The notes under the pieces: model-generated
Databases searched by the model: none
What the model saw: only the letters and a program-made list of their open reading frames with translations
What the model was told of the DNA's origin: nothing
Shown: in pieces, positions 1 to 7,951 of the stretch
How the letters are laid out: every line of letters begins with the position of its first letter
Numbering within the stretch: the stretch's first letter is position 1
Source: an uncultured Bacillota bacterium
GTDB taxonomy: Bacteria; Bacillota_I; Bacilli_A; RF39; UBA660
Direction of reading: 5' to 3'
Assembly: GCA_905205665.1 (NCBI GenBank)
Contig: CAJLEF010000015.1
Coordinates: 1 to 22,656 of the forward strand
Length of the DNA stretch: 22,656 nt
Program-made: the position numbers and the translations under genes

Positions 1-239
1 TAATGAAAGAAAATGAAGATTTATTAAAAGACTTTGATGAAATGCTTTATTATGATAGAGATAAGATGTTTGAAAATGCTTGCTATGAAAAAGGATATGA
101 AAAAGGTAAACAAGAGGCTACTATTGCTACTCGAAAACAACTTGCTAAAGATCTTTTAAAGTTAAATACTCCATTAGAAACAATAATGATAGTTTCTAAA
201 CTAAGTAAAGAAGAAATATTAAACTTGAAAGAAAAATAA
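1..239 (+). CDS. C-terminal end of a PD-(D/E)XK nuclease family transposase (Rpn-like), 5' end outside window
   Basis: The first ATG visible is at position 3, but the frame is open to the left edge, so this is most likely the last ~78 residues of a longer gene. The tail has the features typical of Rpn/PD-(D/E)XK family transposase-nucleases: a Glu/Lys/Gly-rich helical stretch (YEKGYEKGKQEA), then a helix-turn-helix-like end (LLKLNTPLETIMIVSKLSKEEI). The catalytic PD-(D/E)XK core would lie upstream and is not seen. Members of this family are common multicopy genes in gut Firmicutes and promote recombination; activity cannot be judged from this fragment. It is followed by a hairpin terminator. 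A complete 78-residue protein of its own is the less likely alternative. Confidence 0.6.
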   Translation, partial: MKENEDLLKDFDEMLYYDRDKMFENACYEKGYEKGKQEATIATRKQLAKDLLKLNTPLETIMIVSKLSKEEILNLKEK

Positions 240-280
240 AAAATTTTTTAGAAAGTATTGTGCTTTTCTAAATTATAAAG

Positions 281-308
281 AAAAATTCAGTTTAGGCTGA
301 ATTTTTTT
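281..308 (+). terminator. Rho-independent terminator of the transposase-like gene
   Basis: The stem AAAATTCAG / CTGAATTTT with loop TTTAGG is followed directly by a run of T. A weaker stem, TTTAGAAA..TTTCTAAA, lies just upstream (about 247-271). Confidence 0.75.
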
Positions 309-424
309 GCTAGTTATCCAAGTTTTTCATTTTATTTAGGAAGGTGAAATAGATTTACAATTTTTCATTTTTTTGTTATTATTATAATAATTAGAATAAA
401 AGAAAAATAAGCGAGGTTGATTCT

Positions 425-2359
425 ATGTACCAAAATATTATAAAAAAAATAACGACTCTTATTGAAATGGCTAATTCAAGCAATACTTATGAATCATTAC
501 AATCAGAATTGAAAGTTATCCAAAAAGATTTATTAAAATGTGAACGTGAAATAGAGAAATATAAAATAACAACAAATGAAAGTAAATATATTAAAGCCAG
601 TGATAAATTAATTGATGAAAATATTAAAATTAGTTTAGAAAACAAAATAGAAATGTATGAGCAAGATCTTTTAGATTGCAAAGCTAAAATAGATGAAGTA
701 TCTGAAAGTGAAGAAGAATATCATGAAGCTATTCTGAATATTGAAAGAGAGTTAACTTCTTTAGACAATTTTCTTTCTTCTTTAGAATTAAAAGCTAAAA
801 CGATAGGTAGTCGTGATAAATCTTCTTATCAATTTTATCAAGGACTTATTGAAGATACGACAAATGAAATGGCTGCTTTAAAAGAAAAATTAACAGATAA
901 ACAATCTTCTTATGAACAAATAAAGAAAAGATTATCTTCTTTTGGTGAACAAAGAGCTAAATTAGAAAATTTATTAAAAGAAAAACGTGAAAAATTAACA
1001 GAGACAACAAATTACTTAATGAATTCTAATACTTACATCGATGAAAAATTAAAAGAAGAAGATGAGAAGAAATTAGAAAAATTAAGCAGATCAAAAGAAG
1101 AACTAAATCATAGAAAAGAAGAAATTTTAGAAGATCCTGTTTATATTGGACATGAAGCCATAACTCTTATTAAAGAGGAAGATGTTACAGCGGCTATTTT
1201 AAAGTTAAAAGATTTAATTAATAAATTAAATACTTTACCTTATATGAATGTTTCTTATGAAGAATTAGATGAATTGTTAGAAGAAGCCGAAAATAAACGT
1301 GATGCATTTTCAAGCTCTATGGAAAATAAGGATTATAAAACTCATGATAACAAAGCGATTATTAGTCGCTTAGAATATTTACAAAATCGTAAAAGAGAAA
1401 TGGAATCTAGTATTAAAAACTTAGAAATAGAGATTCATGATTTAGATGTTAACGTTGTTAAAGATTTAATGAACCATGTTTCTTTACTACATACTACGAA
1501 AGATGAATTAACAAGGGATATTGAAGAATATCGTGCGGTAATCACTGAAAATACAGAATACAAAACACCACGTAAAAAAGCTTCATTAACGACAGCTTTA
1601 AATCAAAAATGTGAAGATTTAGACTACATTGAAGAACTATTGAAAAAGTATGAAACTGAATTAGAACAAACGGTTTTATATTCTAAAGATTTAGAAGAAA
1701 ACAATTTAATGAAATTGAAAAATTGTTTAGCAAATATTGATAAAGAAATCATGGAAATTAATAAGAATATCGGTGTTACTACTAACTCTCAAGACTTGCT
1801 AGCTATCGAAAAGGACAAGACAAATTTAAAGAAATTAGCGGATGATGTGGACGCCATCATAAATCGTAAATCTTATAAGAAAACCCCTAATGATATTTAT
1901 AAAGAAATTGAAGATTTAGTTAAAGAAACAGAAGAACCTGAAGTTTTAGAAAGCGATGAAGAAGCACCAATTAACTTAGATGATTATCGTATTGATGAAC
2001 TTTCATTTGATGAAGAAGAACCACCTAAAAAATCATTTGAAGATGAACTTATTAAAGAGGTGCCTCCGGTTATAGAAGATATTCCTCCTTATCAAATTCC
2101 TGAACCAGAGATAAAAGAAGAACCTATTGTTTTCCCACCTAGACAAACATATGAACCAAAAAGTCATCGTCTAAAAGTTATTCATGTAGAAGATATTGTA
2201 CCAACTAAAGAAGAAGAAAAAAAAGAACCTGTGAAAGAAGAGCCAAAAGAAGAAACTCTTGATTCTTTAATTGATGATCAATACATGGTAAATGATTTAG
2301 AGGATACTAATTATATTAGCTTTAATGATTTATTAGAGGGAGAACAAGATGAAGATTAG
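425..2359 (+). CDS. Large cytoplasmic coiled-coil protein with acidic proline-rich tail, unknown function
   Basis: I do not recognise a named family. The 644-residue product has no signal peptide or membrane segment. Residues ~1-500 are nearly all charged heptad-type helix rich in Glu, Lys and Leu, as in SMC or structural coiled-coil proteins, but no Walker A or ABC signature is present. Residues ~505-640 form a low-complexity acidic, Pro-rich tail (EEPPKKS, PPVIEDIPPYQIP, KEEPKEE) ending in a very acidic stretch. The start at 425 has a GAGG sequence 8 bases upstream. The 3' end overlaps the DUF1292-like gene by 11 bases, so the two are probably translated together. A scaffold or cell-shape role is possible, but this is speculation. 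Confidence 0.8.
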   Translation: MYQNIIKKITTLIEMANSSNTYESLQSELKVIQKDLLKCEREIEKYKITTNESKYIKASDKLIDENIKISLENKIEMYEQDLLDCKAKIDEVSESEEEYHEAILNIERELTSLDNFLSSLELKAKTIGSRDKSSYQFYQGLIEDTTNEMAALKEKLTDKQSSYEQIKKRLSSFGEQRAKLENLLKEKREKLTETTNYLMNSNTYIDEKLKEEDEKKLEKLSRSKEELNHRKEEILEDPVYIGHEAITLIKEEDVTAAILKLKDLINKLNTLPYMNVSYEELDELLEEAENKRDAFSSSMENKDYKTHDNKAIISRLEYLQNRKREMESSIKNLEIEIHDLDVNVVKDLMNHVSLLHTTKDELTRDIEEYRAVITENTEYKTPRKKASLTTALNQKCEDLDYIEELLKKYETELEQTVLYSKDLEENNLMKLKNCLANIDKEIMEINKNIGVTTNSQDLLAIEKDKTNLKKLADDVDAIINRKSYKKTPNDIYKEIEDLVKETEEPEVLESDEEAPINLDDYRIDELSFDEEEPPKKSFEDELIKEVPPVIEDIPPYQIPEPEIKEEPIVFPPRQTYEPKSHRLKVIHVEDIVPTKEEEKKEPVKEEPKEETLDSLIDDQYMVNDLEDTNYISFNDLLEGEQDED

Positions 2360-2594
2360 AACAAATACAATTATTACATTAGAAAATAATGAACAATATA
2401 TGGTTCTTAACCAAACAGAATATGAAGGATCTTCTTATTACTTAGTCATGGGACTTGATCAAAATAAAGAAATTATTGAAAATAATGTGGCAATTTTTAA
2501 AGAAGAAATTGACAATAACGACGTTTATATTGAAAAAGTAGAAGATTCCAAGTTAATTATTGAACTTACTAAAAAATTAAAGGCTGAACTATAG
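2349..2594 (+). CDS. DUF1292-like small protein
   Basis: This 81-residue protein has the pattern of the DUF1292 family (B. subtilis YrzB type): TIITLENNEQY near the N-terminus, a central YYLVM strand, then acidic loops and an amphipathic C-terminal helix. The biochemical role of the family is unknown. Its AGAGGGAG ribosome site (2335-2342) lies inside the upstream coiled-coil gene, and the ATG precedes that gene's stop by 11 bases, indicating translational coupling. The stop codon is embedded in the terminator stem. Family assignment is by pattern only. Confidence 0.7.
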   Translation: MKIRTNTIITLENNEQYMVLNQTEYEGSSYYLVMGLDQNKEIIENNVAIFKEEIDNNDVYIEKVEDSKLIIELTKKLKAEL

Positions 2595-2609
2595 TCTTTA
2601 ATTTTTTTT
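2572..2609 (+). terminator. Rho-independent terminator overlapping a stop codon
   Basis: The stem AAAAATTAAAG (2572-2582) / CTTTAATTTTT (2596-2606) continues into a T run. It starts within the last codons of the DUF1292-like gene. Confidence 0.8.
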
Positions 2610-2627
2610 CTAAACAATAACGAGATG

Positions 2628-2636
2628 TGTTATAAT
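2628..2636 (+). promoter_or_regulatory. Extended -10 promoter of the Fic-domain gene
   Basis: TG-T-TATAAT is a full extended -10 element, 27 bases before the chosen ATG at 2664. No good -35 is seen, which is acceptable for an extended -10. It makes the upstream in-frame ATG at 2625 untenable because that codon would lie upstream of the -10. Confidence 0.65.
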
Positions 2637-2663
2637 ACTACGAGTAGTTTGGAGGTTTTTAAA

Positions 2664-3485
2664 ATGGGCGAGAAAGAAGTACAATATGAAGAAAAGCACA
2701 GTTTTCAAAAACACAATAAAAAAGTCCTTTGGGATATGGCTTTAGGATTACAAGACATACCCAATTTAAAACCTTCTGTAAAATTAGAAAGCTTAATTGA
2801 AGAAAACTTAGCTAATAACTTACCTTTAAAAATGCTTATTCAAGAATTAAAACAATATTATGTTGAAGAATTAAAAGCAGATCAACTAAATCCAGAAGAA
2901 TTAGAATGTGATTTTGTTACCATTCGGATTGTTGAATTATTAAAAGAGGATAAATTTGATTTATCCGTAGATTATTTTAAATATGTCCATAAAGTTTTAT
3001 TTCAAGATGTTTATGATTATGCTGGTTTATTTAGAACCACAGATATTACAATACCAGAGGATATTTTAAATGGAGAATCCGTTTGTTATGGTAACTTTGA
3101 AAATTTAGCTGCTTCTTTGGAATATGACATTCTTTTAGAAAGAAAAAAGGATTATTCTAAAATGTCTATTGTAGAAGTAATTAATAGCCTAGCGCGTTTC
3201 ACTTCTCATATTTGGCAAGTTTATCCTTTTAAAAATGGTAATACGAGGACAGTTGCCTTGTTTATGATTAAATACTTAACTTTTTTAGGCTTTAATATAG
3301 ATATGCGAATTTTTAATGATAATAGCCTTTATTTTCGGAAGGCTTTAGTAAGAGGAAATTATTTTAATAACGAACTTAATATTAAACAAAATAATGAATA
3401 TCTTATTTATTTTTATGAAAACTTATTGCTTGGTAAAAATAATAATTTATTAGGTGAAGAACTTATTTTACATGATTTATTTTAA
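2664..3485 (+). CDS. Fic-domain protein with substituted catalytic histidine
   Basis: Fic proteins usually AMPylate target proteins using the motif HPFx(D/E)GNGRxxR. This 273-residue protein has the right layout: an N-terminal helical region (1-~90) resembling a fused VbhA-type inhibitory domain, then FDLSVDYFKYVHKVLFQDVYDYAGLFR, then the Fic loop in FTSHIWQVYPFKNGNTRT. The loop reads YPFKNGNTRT: the catalytic His is Tyr (codon TAT at 3222-3224, residue 187), the acidic Mg-binding position is Asn, and GNGR is GNTR. The GNTRT form occurs in many gut-Firmicute Fic proteins, but with His. The putative inhibitory motif region reads ALGLQDI, without the canonical Ser/Thr and Glu. The start at 2664 was chosen over 2625 because GGAGG lies at 2651-2655 and the promoter at 2628-2636. 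It is monocistronic and may be inactive as an AMPylator. Confidence 0.85.
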   Translation: MGEKEVQYEEKHSFQKHNKKVLWDMALGLQDIPNLKPSVKLESLIEENLANNLPLKMLIQELKQYYVEELKADQLNPEELECDFVTIRIVELLKEDKFDLSVDYFKYVHKVLFQDVYDYAGLFRTTDITIPEDILNGESVCYGNFENLAASLEYDILLERKKDYSKMSIVEVINSLARFTSHIWQVYPFKNGNTRTVALFMIKYLTFLGFNIDMRIFNDNSLYFRKALVRGNYFNNELNIKQNNEYLIYFYENLLLGKNNNLLGEELILHDLF

Positions 3486-3503
3486 TTAATTGTGTGATTT
3501 AAG

Positions 3504-3531
3504 TTGTTTTTTTTATAATATATGATATACT
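3504..3531 (+). promoter_or_regulatory. perR-rbr promoter
   Basis: The -35 is TTGTTT (3504-3509) and, after a 16-base spacer, the -10 is TATACT (3526-3531) preceded by TG-A (extended -10). The predicted start, near 3538, falls inside the palindromic operator. Confidence 0.65.
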
Positions 3532-3535
3532 TAAG

Positions 3536-3550
3536 TAGTAATCATTACTA
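3536..3550 (+). promoter_or_regulatory. PerR/Fur-type operator (7-1-7 palindrome)
   Basis: TAGTAAT-C-ATTACTA is a perfect 7-1-7 inverted repeat. It keeps the TAAT-N-ATTA core of the classical Per box, TTATAATNATTATAA (10 of 14 arm positions match), and sits on the predicted transcription start of the perR gene. This implies autoregulation of perR-rbr. Confidence 0.75.
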
Positions 3551-3563
3551 GTTAGGGGATGCC

Positions 3564-3953
3564 ATGCGTAAGTCTAATCAAAAAGATTTAATTTTAGATA
3601 TCATCAATCATTCTACAAATCATTATACGGCTTATGAAATTTACGAAAGATGTCAAAAAGTTTTACCTAATATTAGTTTAGGAACGGTCTATCGTAACTT
3701 AAATAAAATGGTAATGAATAATGAAATTGAAAGAATTAAAACCACAGAAGGTTATGATCGTTATGATAATAAAATAAAGGCTCATCATCACTTTACTTGT
3801 GATAAATGTCAAAAAATTGAAGATGTTTTTGAACCAATTGTTTTAAATTTGAATGATTATGATAACGAGGTAACATCTTATTCAATCATGTTTCATGGTA
3901 TCTGTAAGGATTGCAAAAGGAAGGAAGAAAATTATGGAACTAAAAGGAAGTAA
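3564..3953 (+). CDS. perR: Peroxide-sensing Fur-family repressor PerR
   Basis: This 129-residue Fur-family regulator has an N-terminal winged helix (recognition region ISLGTVYRNL, 37-46) and a C-terminal metal/dimer domain. Aligned without gaps to B. subtilis PerR, the five regulatory-metal ligands H37, D85, H91, H93 and D104 correspond to H20, D68, H74, H76 and D87 here. The Asp at the last position is the PerR-diagnostic residue (Fur has Glu). The structural zinc Cys pairs are C79/C82 and C114/C117. It is somewhat shorter at the N-terminus than B. subtilis PerR. The gene overlaps rbr by 20 bases and has a palindromic operator at its promoter, so PerR probably represses itself and rubrerythrin until peroxide oxidises the iron-site histidines. 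Inference from residues; not tested. Confidence 0.9.
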   Translation: MRKSNQKDLILDIINHSTNHYTAYEIYERCQKVLPNISLGTVYRNLNKMVMNNEIERIKTTEGYDRYDNKIKAHHHFTCDKCQKIEDVFEPIVLNLNDYDNEVTSYSIMFHGICKDCKRKEENYGTKRK

Positions 3954-4473
3954 AACAGAAAAGAACTTAATGGCTGCTTTTGCTGGAGAAAGTCAAGCTC
4001 ACACAAAATATCAATATTATGCTAGCCAAGCTCGTAAAGATGGTTATGAACAAATTGCAGCTATTTTTGAAGAAACATCAAAAAATGAAAAGGAACACGC
4101 TAAACTTTGGTTTAAGGCCTTACATGACGGAGCGATTCCTGATACTTTAAAAAATTTAAAAGATGCTGCTAATGGGGAAAACTATGAATGGACAGATATG
4201 TATAAAGAGTTTGCCGATGTGGCTCGCGAAGAAGGTTTTGATGAAATTGCCCGTCTTTTTGAAGGTGTTGGGGAAATTGAAAAACATCATGAAGAACGTT
4301 ATTTAAAACTTGTTGGTAATATTGAAAATAATTTAGTTTTCATGAAAGGTACAGAAAAAGTATGGATTTGCCGTAACTGTGGACATGTTTATGTCGGAGA
4401 AAATGCTTTAGACGTATGTCCTATTTGTAATCATCCTCAAAGTTTTATGGAACTTAAAAGCGAAAATTATTAA
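3934..4473 (+). CDS. rbr: Rubrerythrin
   Basis: Rubrerythrin is a cytoplasmic non-haem iron peroxidase reducing H2O2 in anaerobes. The 179-residue product has the N-terminal diiron four-helix domain, with Glu/His ligands in AGESQAH (E19), NEKEHAK (E52, H55), REEGFDEIARLFE and EIEKHHEERY. A C-terminal rubredoxin-like domain has CRNCG and CPICN for the Fe(Cys)4 site. The start at 3934 (MELKGSKTEKNL) was chosen because AAGGAAG lies just upstream; an in-frame ATG at 3895 would add 13 residues from inside perR. It overlaps the end of perR by 20 bases, making a translationally coupled perR-rbr operon, and is closed by a hairpin terminator. Confidence 0.95.
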   Translation: MELKGSKTEKNLMAAFAGESQAHTKYQYYASQARKDGYEQIAAIFEETSKNEKEHAKLWFKALHDGAIPDTLKNLKDAANGENYEWTDMYKEFADVAREEGFDEIARLFEGVGEIEKHHEERYLKLVGNIENNLVFMKGTEKVWICRNCGHVYVGENALDVCPICNHPQSFMELKSENY

Positions 4474-4497
4474 GAAGAAAAAAATTCTTCTTTTTTT
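4472..4497 (+). terminator. Terminator of the perR-rbr operon
   Basis: AAGAAGAA (4472-4479) / TTCTTCTT (4485-4492) with loop AAAAA, running into a T tract to 4497. The stem begins in the rbr stop codon. Confidence 0.75.
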
Positions 4498-4511
4498 GTG
4501 AAAATATAAGA

Positions 4512-4531
4512 TATAATAATATTATTGGAGG
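4512..4531 (+). promoter_or_regulatory. -10 element and Shine-Dalgarno of nifJ
   Basis: TATAAT at 4512-4517 and GGAGG at 4527-4531, 10 bases before the ATG. No convincing -35 is seen. The TATAAT to SD distance implies a very short 5' leader. Confidence 0.5.
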
Positions 4532-4541
4532 AATAAAATTT

Positions 4542-7500
4542 ATGAAACAAATAATGGATGGCAATAATGCGGCTTCAAGAATCGCTTACTTATTTTCAGA
4601 AATGGCTTTTATTTATCCTATTACCCCATCAAGTCCAATGGCTTCTAATATGGATAATTTGAGTACTAAAGAAAATTATAATTTATTTCATGATAAAGTT
4701 CAGGTTATGGAAATGCAATCTGAAAAAGGGGCAGCTGGGGCTTTACATGGTTCTTTACTTACGGGAACTTTGACAACAACTTTTACTTCTAGTCAAGGTT
4801 TGCTTTTAATGATTCCTAATTTATACAAAATTGCTGGGGAATGTTTACCAGCTGTTATTCATGTGGCTTCAAGAACGGTAGCTACTCATGCTCTTTCTAT
4901 TTTTGGGGACCATTCAGATATCTATGCAGTAAGACAAACGGGCTTTTGTATGCTTGCCTCCGCAAGTCCATTGGAAAGTTATCATATGGCTATCATCGCT
5001 CATTTAGCGAGTCTTAAAGGAACACTTCCTTTTATTCATTTTTTTGATGGCTTTCGAACAAGTCATGAATTAAATGTTGTAGATACTTTGAATGAAGAAG
5101 ATTTATTGCCTCTTGTTCCTAAAAAAGAATTAGAAGAATTTAAAAATAGAGCGTTAAATCCTTTAAAACCTATTAACTATGGTATGAATCAAAACGAAGA
5201 TGTTTATTTTCAAACCGTAGAAGCAAGAAGTCCTTTATATGATAATATGCCTGATATTGTGGAAAATTATATGGAAAAATTAAATGGGCTTGCCCATACA
5301 AATTATCATCCTTTTACTTATTATGGAAGTAGTGATGCCACAAGTGTTATTATCGCGATGGGAAGTGTCACAGATACTATTTCTTTAGTTGTAGATGAAG
5401 AACTAAAAAAAGGTAAAAAAATTGGTGTTATTTCTGTTCATTTATATCGTCCTTTTAGTCCAAAATATTTAGAAAAAGTTTTACCTAAAACGGTTAAAAA
5501 AGTAGCTGTTTTAGATCGGACAAAAGAACAAGGCAGTGAAGGAGAACCTTTATATTTAGATGTTTTATCCGCTTTAAAAGATAAAGATATCACAGTCGTA
5601 GGCGGAAGATTTGGCCTTTCTTCTAAAGATACCACTCCTAAGGATATTTATGCTGTCTATAAAATGCTAGAAAATAATCCTCGTAATAATTTCACAATAG
5701 GAATTGTAGATGATGTCAATAAAACGAGTTTAGAAACGGTTCCTTATCCTATTGATTTGCATACAAAAGAAATCCAAATTTATGGTTATGGTTCAGATGG
5801 CATGGTGTCAGCCTCTAAAGATATCTTAAATATTATGGGAAAAACTTCTTATGTTCAAGGATATTTTTCTTATGATTCTAAAAAATCTGGTGGAGTTACC
5901 GTAAGTCATTTAAGACTTGGGGAAAACCTTATAAAAGCTCCTTATTATGTTACCAATCCTGATTTAATCGTGGTTACCAAAGAAGAGTACTTTAGTCAAT
6001 ATACCATGTTAGATAATTTAAAAGAAAATGGTTTTCTACTTATCAATACAAGTGATAAAGAAAATATCTTGTCAAAGTTTACTTCTAAAGATTTAGAACT
6101 GATTAACCAAAAGAAAATAAAAGTTTTAATGATTGACTCCTATAAAATCGCGGAAGAACATCACTTAACAGGAAAAATAAGTAAAATTATGGAAGCAGTC
6201 ATTCTAAAACTATTAGGAAAAGAAAATGTTTATGAAATATTATCCGAAAGTATTGAGAATAAGTTTATGACAAAAGGTGAAGATATTGTTAAGAATAACA
6301 AAGAGGCCGTGAAAGAGGCTTTAAATGCTGTTTATAAACTAGATTTTAAAATGGTCACATCATCCAAAACACCAGAAGAAATGAAAACAATTTATGATAA
6401 GATTACCCATCGTTTAGGCAACACGTTAACGGTATCAGAAATGTCAAAATATAGAGATGGTCATTGTGAAACGGGCTTAACAGATAAAGAAAAAAGAAGT
6501 CCTTCTAAAATCGTTTCGAAATGGCTTAGTGAAAATTGCATTGGCTGTGGCATGTGTTCTTTAATTTGTCCTCATGCGGTCATAAGACCTTTCTTAATTA
6601 AAGAAGATAAAGGCATTTTAGATCCAGCTCACAAAGAATATCACTACTACGTTTGTATCAGTGAAAAAGATTGTACCGGTTGTGGTTTATGCGTTAGTAT
6701 TTGTCCAGGAAAACAAGGTAAAAAAGCCCTTTTCTTGGGTGAAAAAAGTATAGATGAAAGTGAGAAATATTTTCATTATCAAAATCCTAAATTATACCCT
6801 AAATTTACTGTGAAAGGAAGTCAACTAGAAGAGCCAAAATTTGCTTTTTCAGGGGCTTGTGCCGGCTGTGGTGAAACGGCTTACATTAAACTTTTAACCC
6901 AGTTATATAAAGATGAGTTAGTCATTGCAAATGCGACAGGATGTTCTTCTATTTATGGCGGGTCTTTCATGTCTACTCCTTATAAACTACCTTGGGCAAA
7001 TAGTCTGTTTGAAGATAATGCTGAATTTGCTTATGGTATGCATCATTCTTATAAATTAAAAAGAAATCGTTTAAAGAAAATAATTTTGAAAAATAAAGAA
7101 AAAGCTTCACCTAATCTTAAGAATCTTTATGAAGAATTTTTAAATAATTTTAACAATTTTGAAAAAACATTAGCTTTAAAAGAAGCTTTTCTAAAAGAAG
7201 ATATTTCCGAAGAATTAAAAGAATTTATTGATTATGTTCCTTATCGCACGGTTGTTGCTTTAGGTGGTGATGGCTGGGCTTATGATATTGGTTTTGATGG
7301 TATTGATCATGTTTTATCCTCTAACGAAAACGTTAAGATTATGGTTTTAGATACCGAGGTCTATTCCAATACAGGTGGCCAAATGAGTAAATCAAGTCAC
7401 ATTGGAGCTGTATGTGAATTTGCGGATGAAGGTAAAAAAGTTTATAAAAAAGATTTATTTAAAATAGCTATGTGCTATCCAAATTGTTATGTGGCTTCTA

Positions 7501-7880
7501 TTTGTTTAGGCGCTAATCCAATGCAGGCTATTAAAGCTATGAAAGAAGCCATGGAACATGATGGTCCAAGCTTGATTTTGTGCTATGCTCCTTGTATTGA
7601 ACATGGGATTAAAGGGGGTATGGCTTGTTCTTTAGAGGAAGAAAAATTAGCTGTTAAAGTAGGTTATAGTCTTCTTATGCGTTATAATCCAATAGAAGAA
7701 AAGCTTTACTTAGATTATAAAACCCCTGATTTTACCAAATACCATGAATTTTTAGAAAATGAAGTTCGTTATAAAGCCTTAAAAATAAAAAATAAAGAAC
7801 AAGCGGAAATTCTTCTTCAAGAAAATGCCGAAGCGAGTCAAAAAAGATTTAACTATTACAAAAAACTTTCTGAAGATTAA
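4542..7880 (+). CDS. nifJ: Pyruvate:ferredoxin (flavodoxin) oxidoreductase
   Basis: This single-chain PFOR oxidatively decarboxylates pyruvate to acetyl-CoA and CO2 with reduction of ferredoxin or flavodoxin, the central step of anaerobic fermentation. At 1112 residues it is slightly shorter than the usual ~1170-1190. The N-terminal domain has DGNNAASRIAYLFSE and YPITPSSPMA (pyruvate-binding region). The middle carries two 4Fe-4S motifs, CIGCGMCSLICP (from residue 666) and CTGCGLCVSICP (from 711). The third cluster and TPP domain start at CAGCGET (773), with the TPP/Mg motif GGDGWAYDIGFDG (~908) and SNTGGQMSKSS after it. It is monocistronic, preceded by TATAAT and GGAGG. It sits beside perR-rbr, which fits protection of an oxygen-labile Fe-S enzyme, though co-regulation is not shown. 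Confidence 0.97.
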   Translation: MKQIMDGNNAASRIAYLFSEMAFIYPITPSSPMASNMDNLSTKENYNLFHDKVQVMEMQSEKGAAGALHGSLLTGTLTTTFTSSQGLLLMIPNLYKIAGECLPAVIHVASRTVATHALSIFGDHSDIYAVRQTGFCMLASASPLESYHMAIIAHLASLKGTLPFIHFFDGFRTSHELNVVDTLNEEDLLPLVPKKELEEFKNRALNPLKPINYGMNQNEDVYFQTVEARSPLYDNMPDIVENYMEKLNGLAHTNYHPFTYYGSSDATSVIIAMGSVTDTISLVVDEELKKGKKIGVISVHLYRPFSPKYLEKVLPKTVKKVAVLDRTKEQGSEGEPLYLDVLSALKDKDITVVGGRFGLSSKDTTPKDIYAVYKMLENNPRNNFTIGIVDDVNKTSLETVPYPIDLHTKEIQIYGYGSDGMVSASKDILNIMGKTSYVQGYFSYDSKKSGGVTVSHLRLGENLIKAPYYVTNPDLIVVTKEEYFSQYTMLDNLKENGFLLINTSDKENILSKFTSKDLELINQKKIKVLMIDSYKIAEEHHLTGKISKIMEAVILKLLGKENVYEILSESIENKFMTKGEDIVKNNKEAVKEALNAVYKLDFKMVTSSKTPEEMKTIYDKITHRLGNTLTVSEMSKYRDGHCETGLTDKEKRSPSKIVSKWLSENCIGCGMCSLICPHAVIRPFLIKEDKGILDPAHKEYHYYVCISEKDCTGCGLCVSICPGKQGKKALFLGEKSIDESEKYFHYQNPKLYPKFTVKGSQLEEPKFAFSGACAGCGETAYIKLLTQLYKDELVIANATGCSSIYGGSFMSTPYKLPWANSLFEDNAEFAYGMHHSYKLKRNRLKKIILKNKEKASPNLKNLYEEFLNNFNNFEKTLALKEAFLKEDISEELKEFIDYVPYRTVVALGGDGWAYDIGFDGIDHVLSSNENVKIMVLDTEVYSNTGGQMSKSSHIGAVCEFADEGKKVYKKDLFKIAMCYPNCYVASICLGANPMQAIKAMKEAMEHDGPSLILCYAPCIEHGIKGGMACSLEEEKLAVKVGYSLLMRYNPIEEKLYLDYKTPDFTKYHEFLENEVRYKALKIKNKEQAEILLQENAEASQKRFNYYKKLSED

Positions 7881-7911
7881 TTTATATCTATTATTTATAA
7901 ATAAATTAAGA

Positions 7912-7917
7912 TATAAT
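7912..7917 (+). promoter_or_regulatory. -10 element upstream of the variable surface protein gene
   Basis: TATAAT lies 34 bases before the ATG at 7952. The leader carries GAGG (7937-7940) and GGTGTGAT (7944-7951) as ribosome-binding elements. No clear -35 is seen in the A+T-only flank. Confidence 0.5.
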
Positions 7918-7951
7918 GTTTATATAAAATAGGAAAGAGGATTGGTGTGAT

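Noticed and set aside
2625..2663. Upstream in-frame start of the Fic gene
   Set aside because: It lies upstream of the TATAAT and ribosome site; ATG 2664 has GGAGG at the proper distance.
4512..4526. Palindrome AATAATATTATT before nifJ as a PerR box
   Set aside because: It is A+T only, matches the Per-box consensus no better than expected in such a background, and lacks the 7-1-7 form seen at perR.
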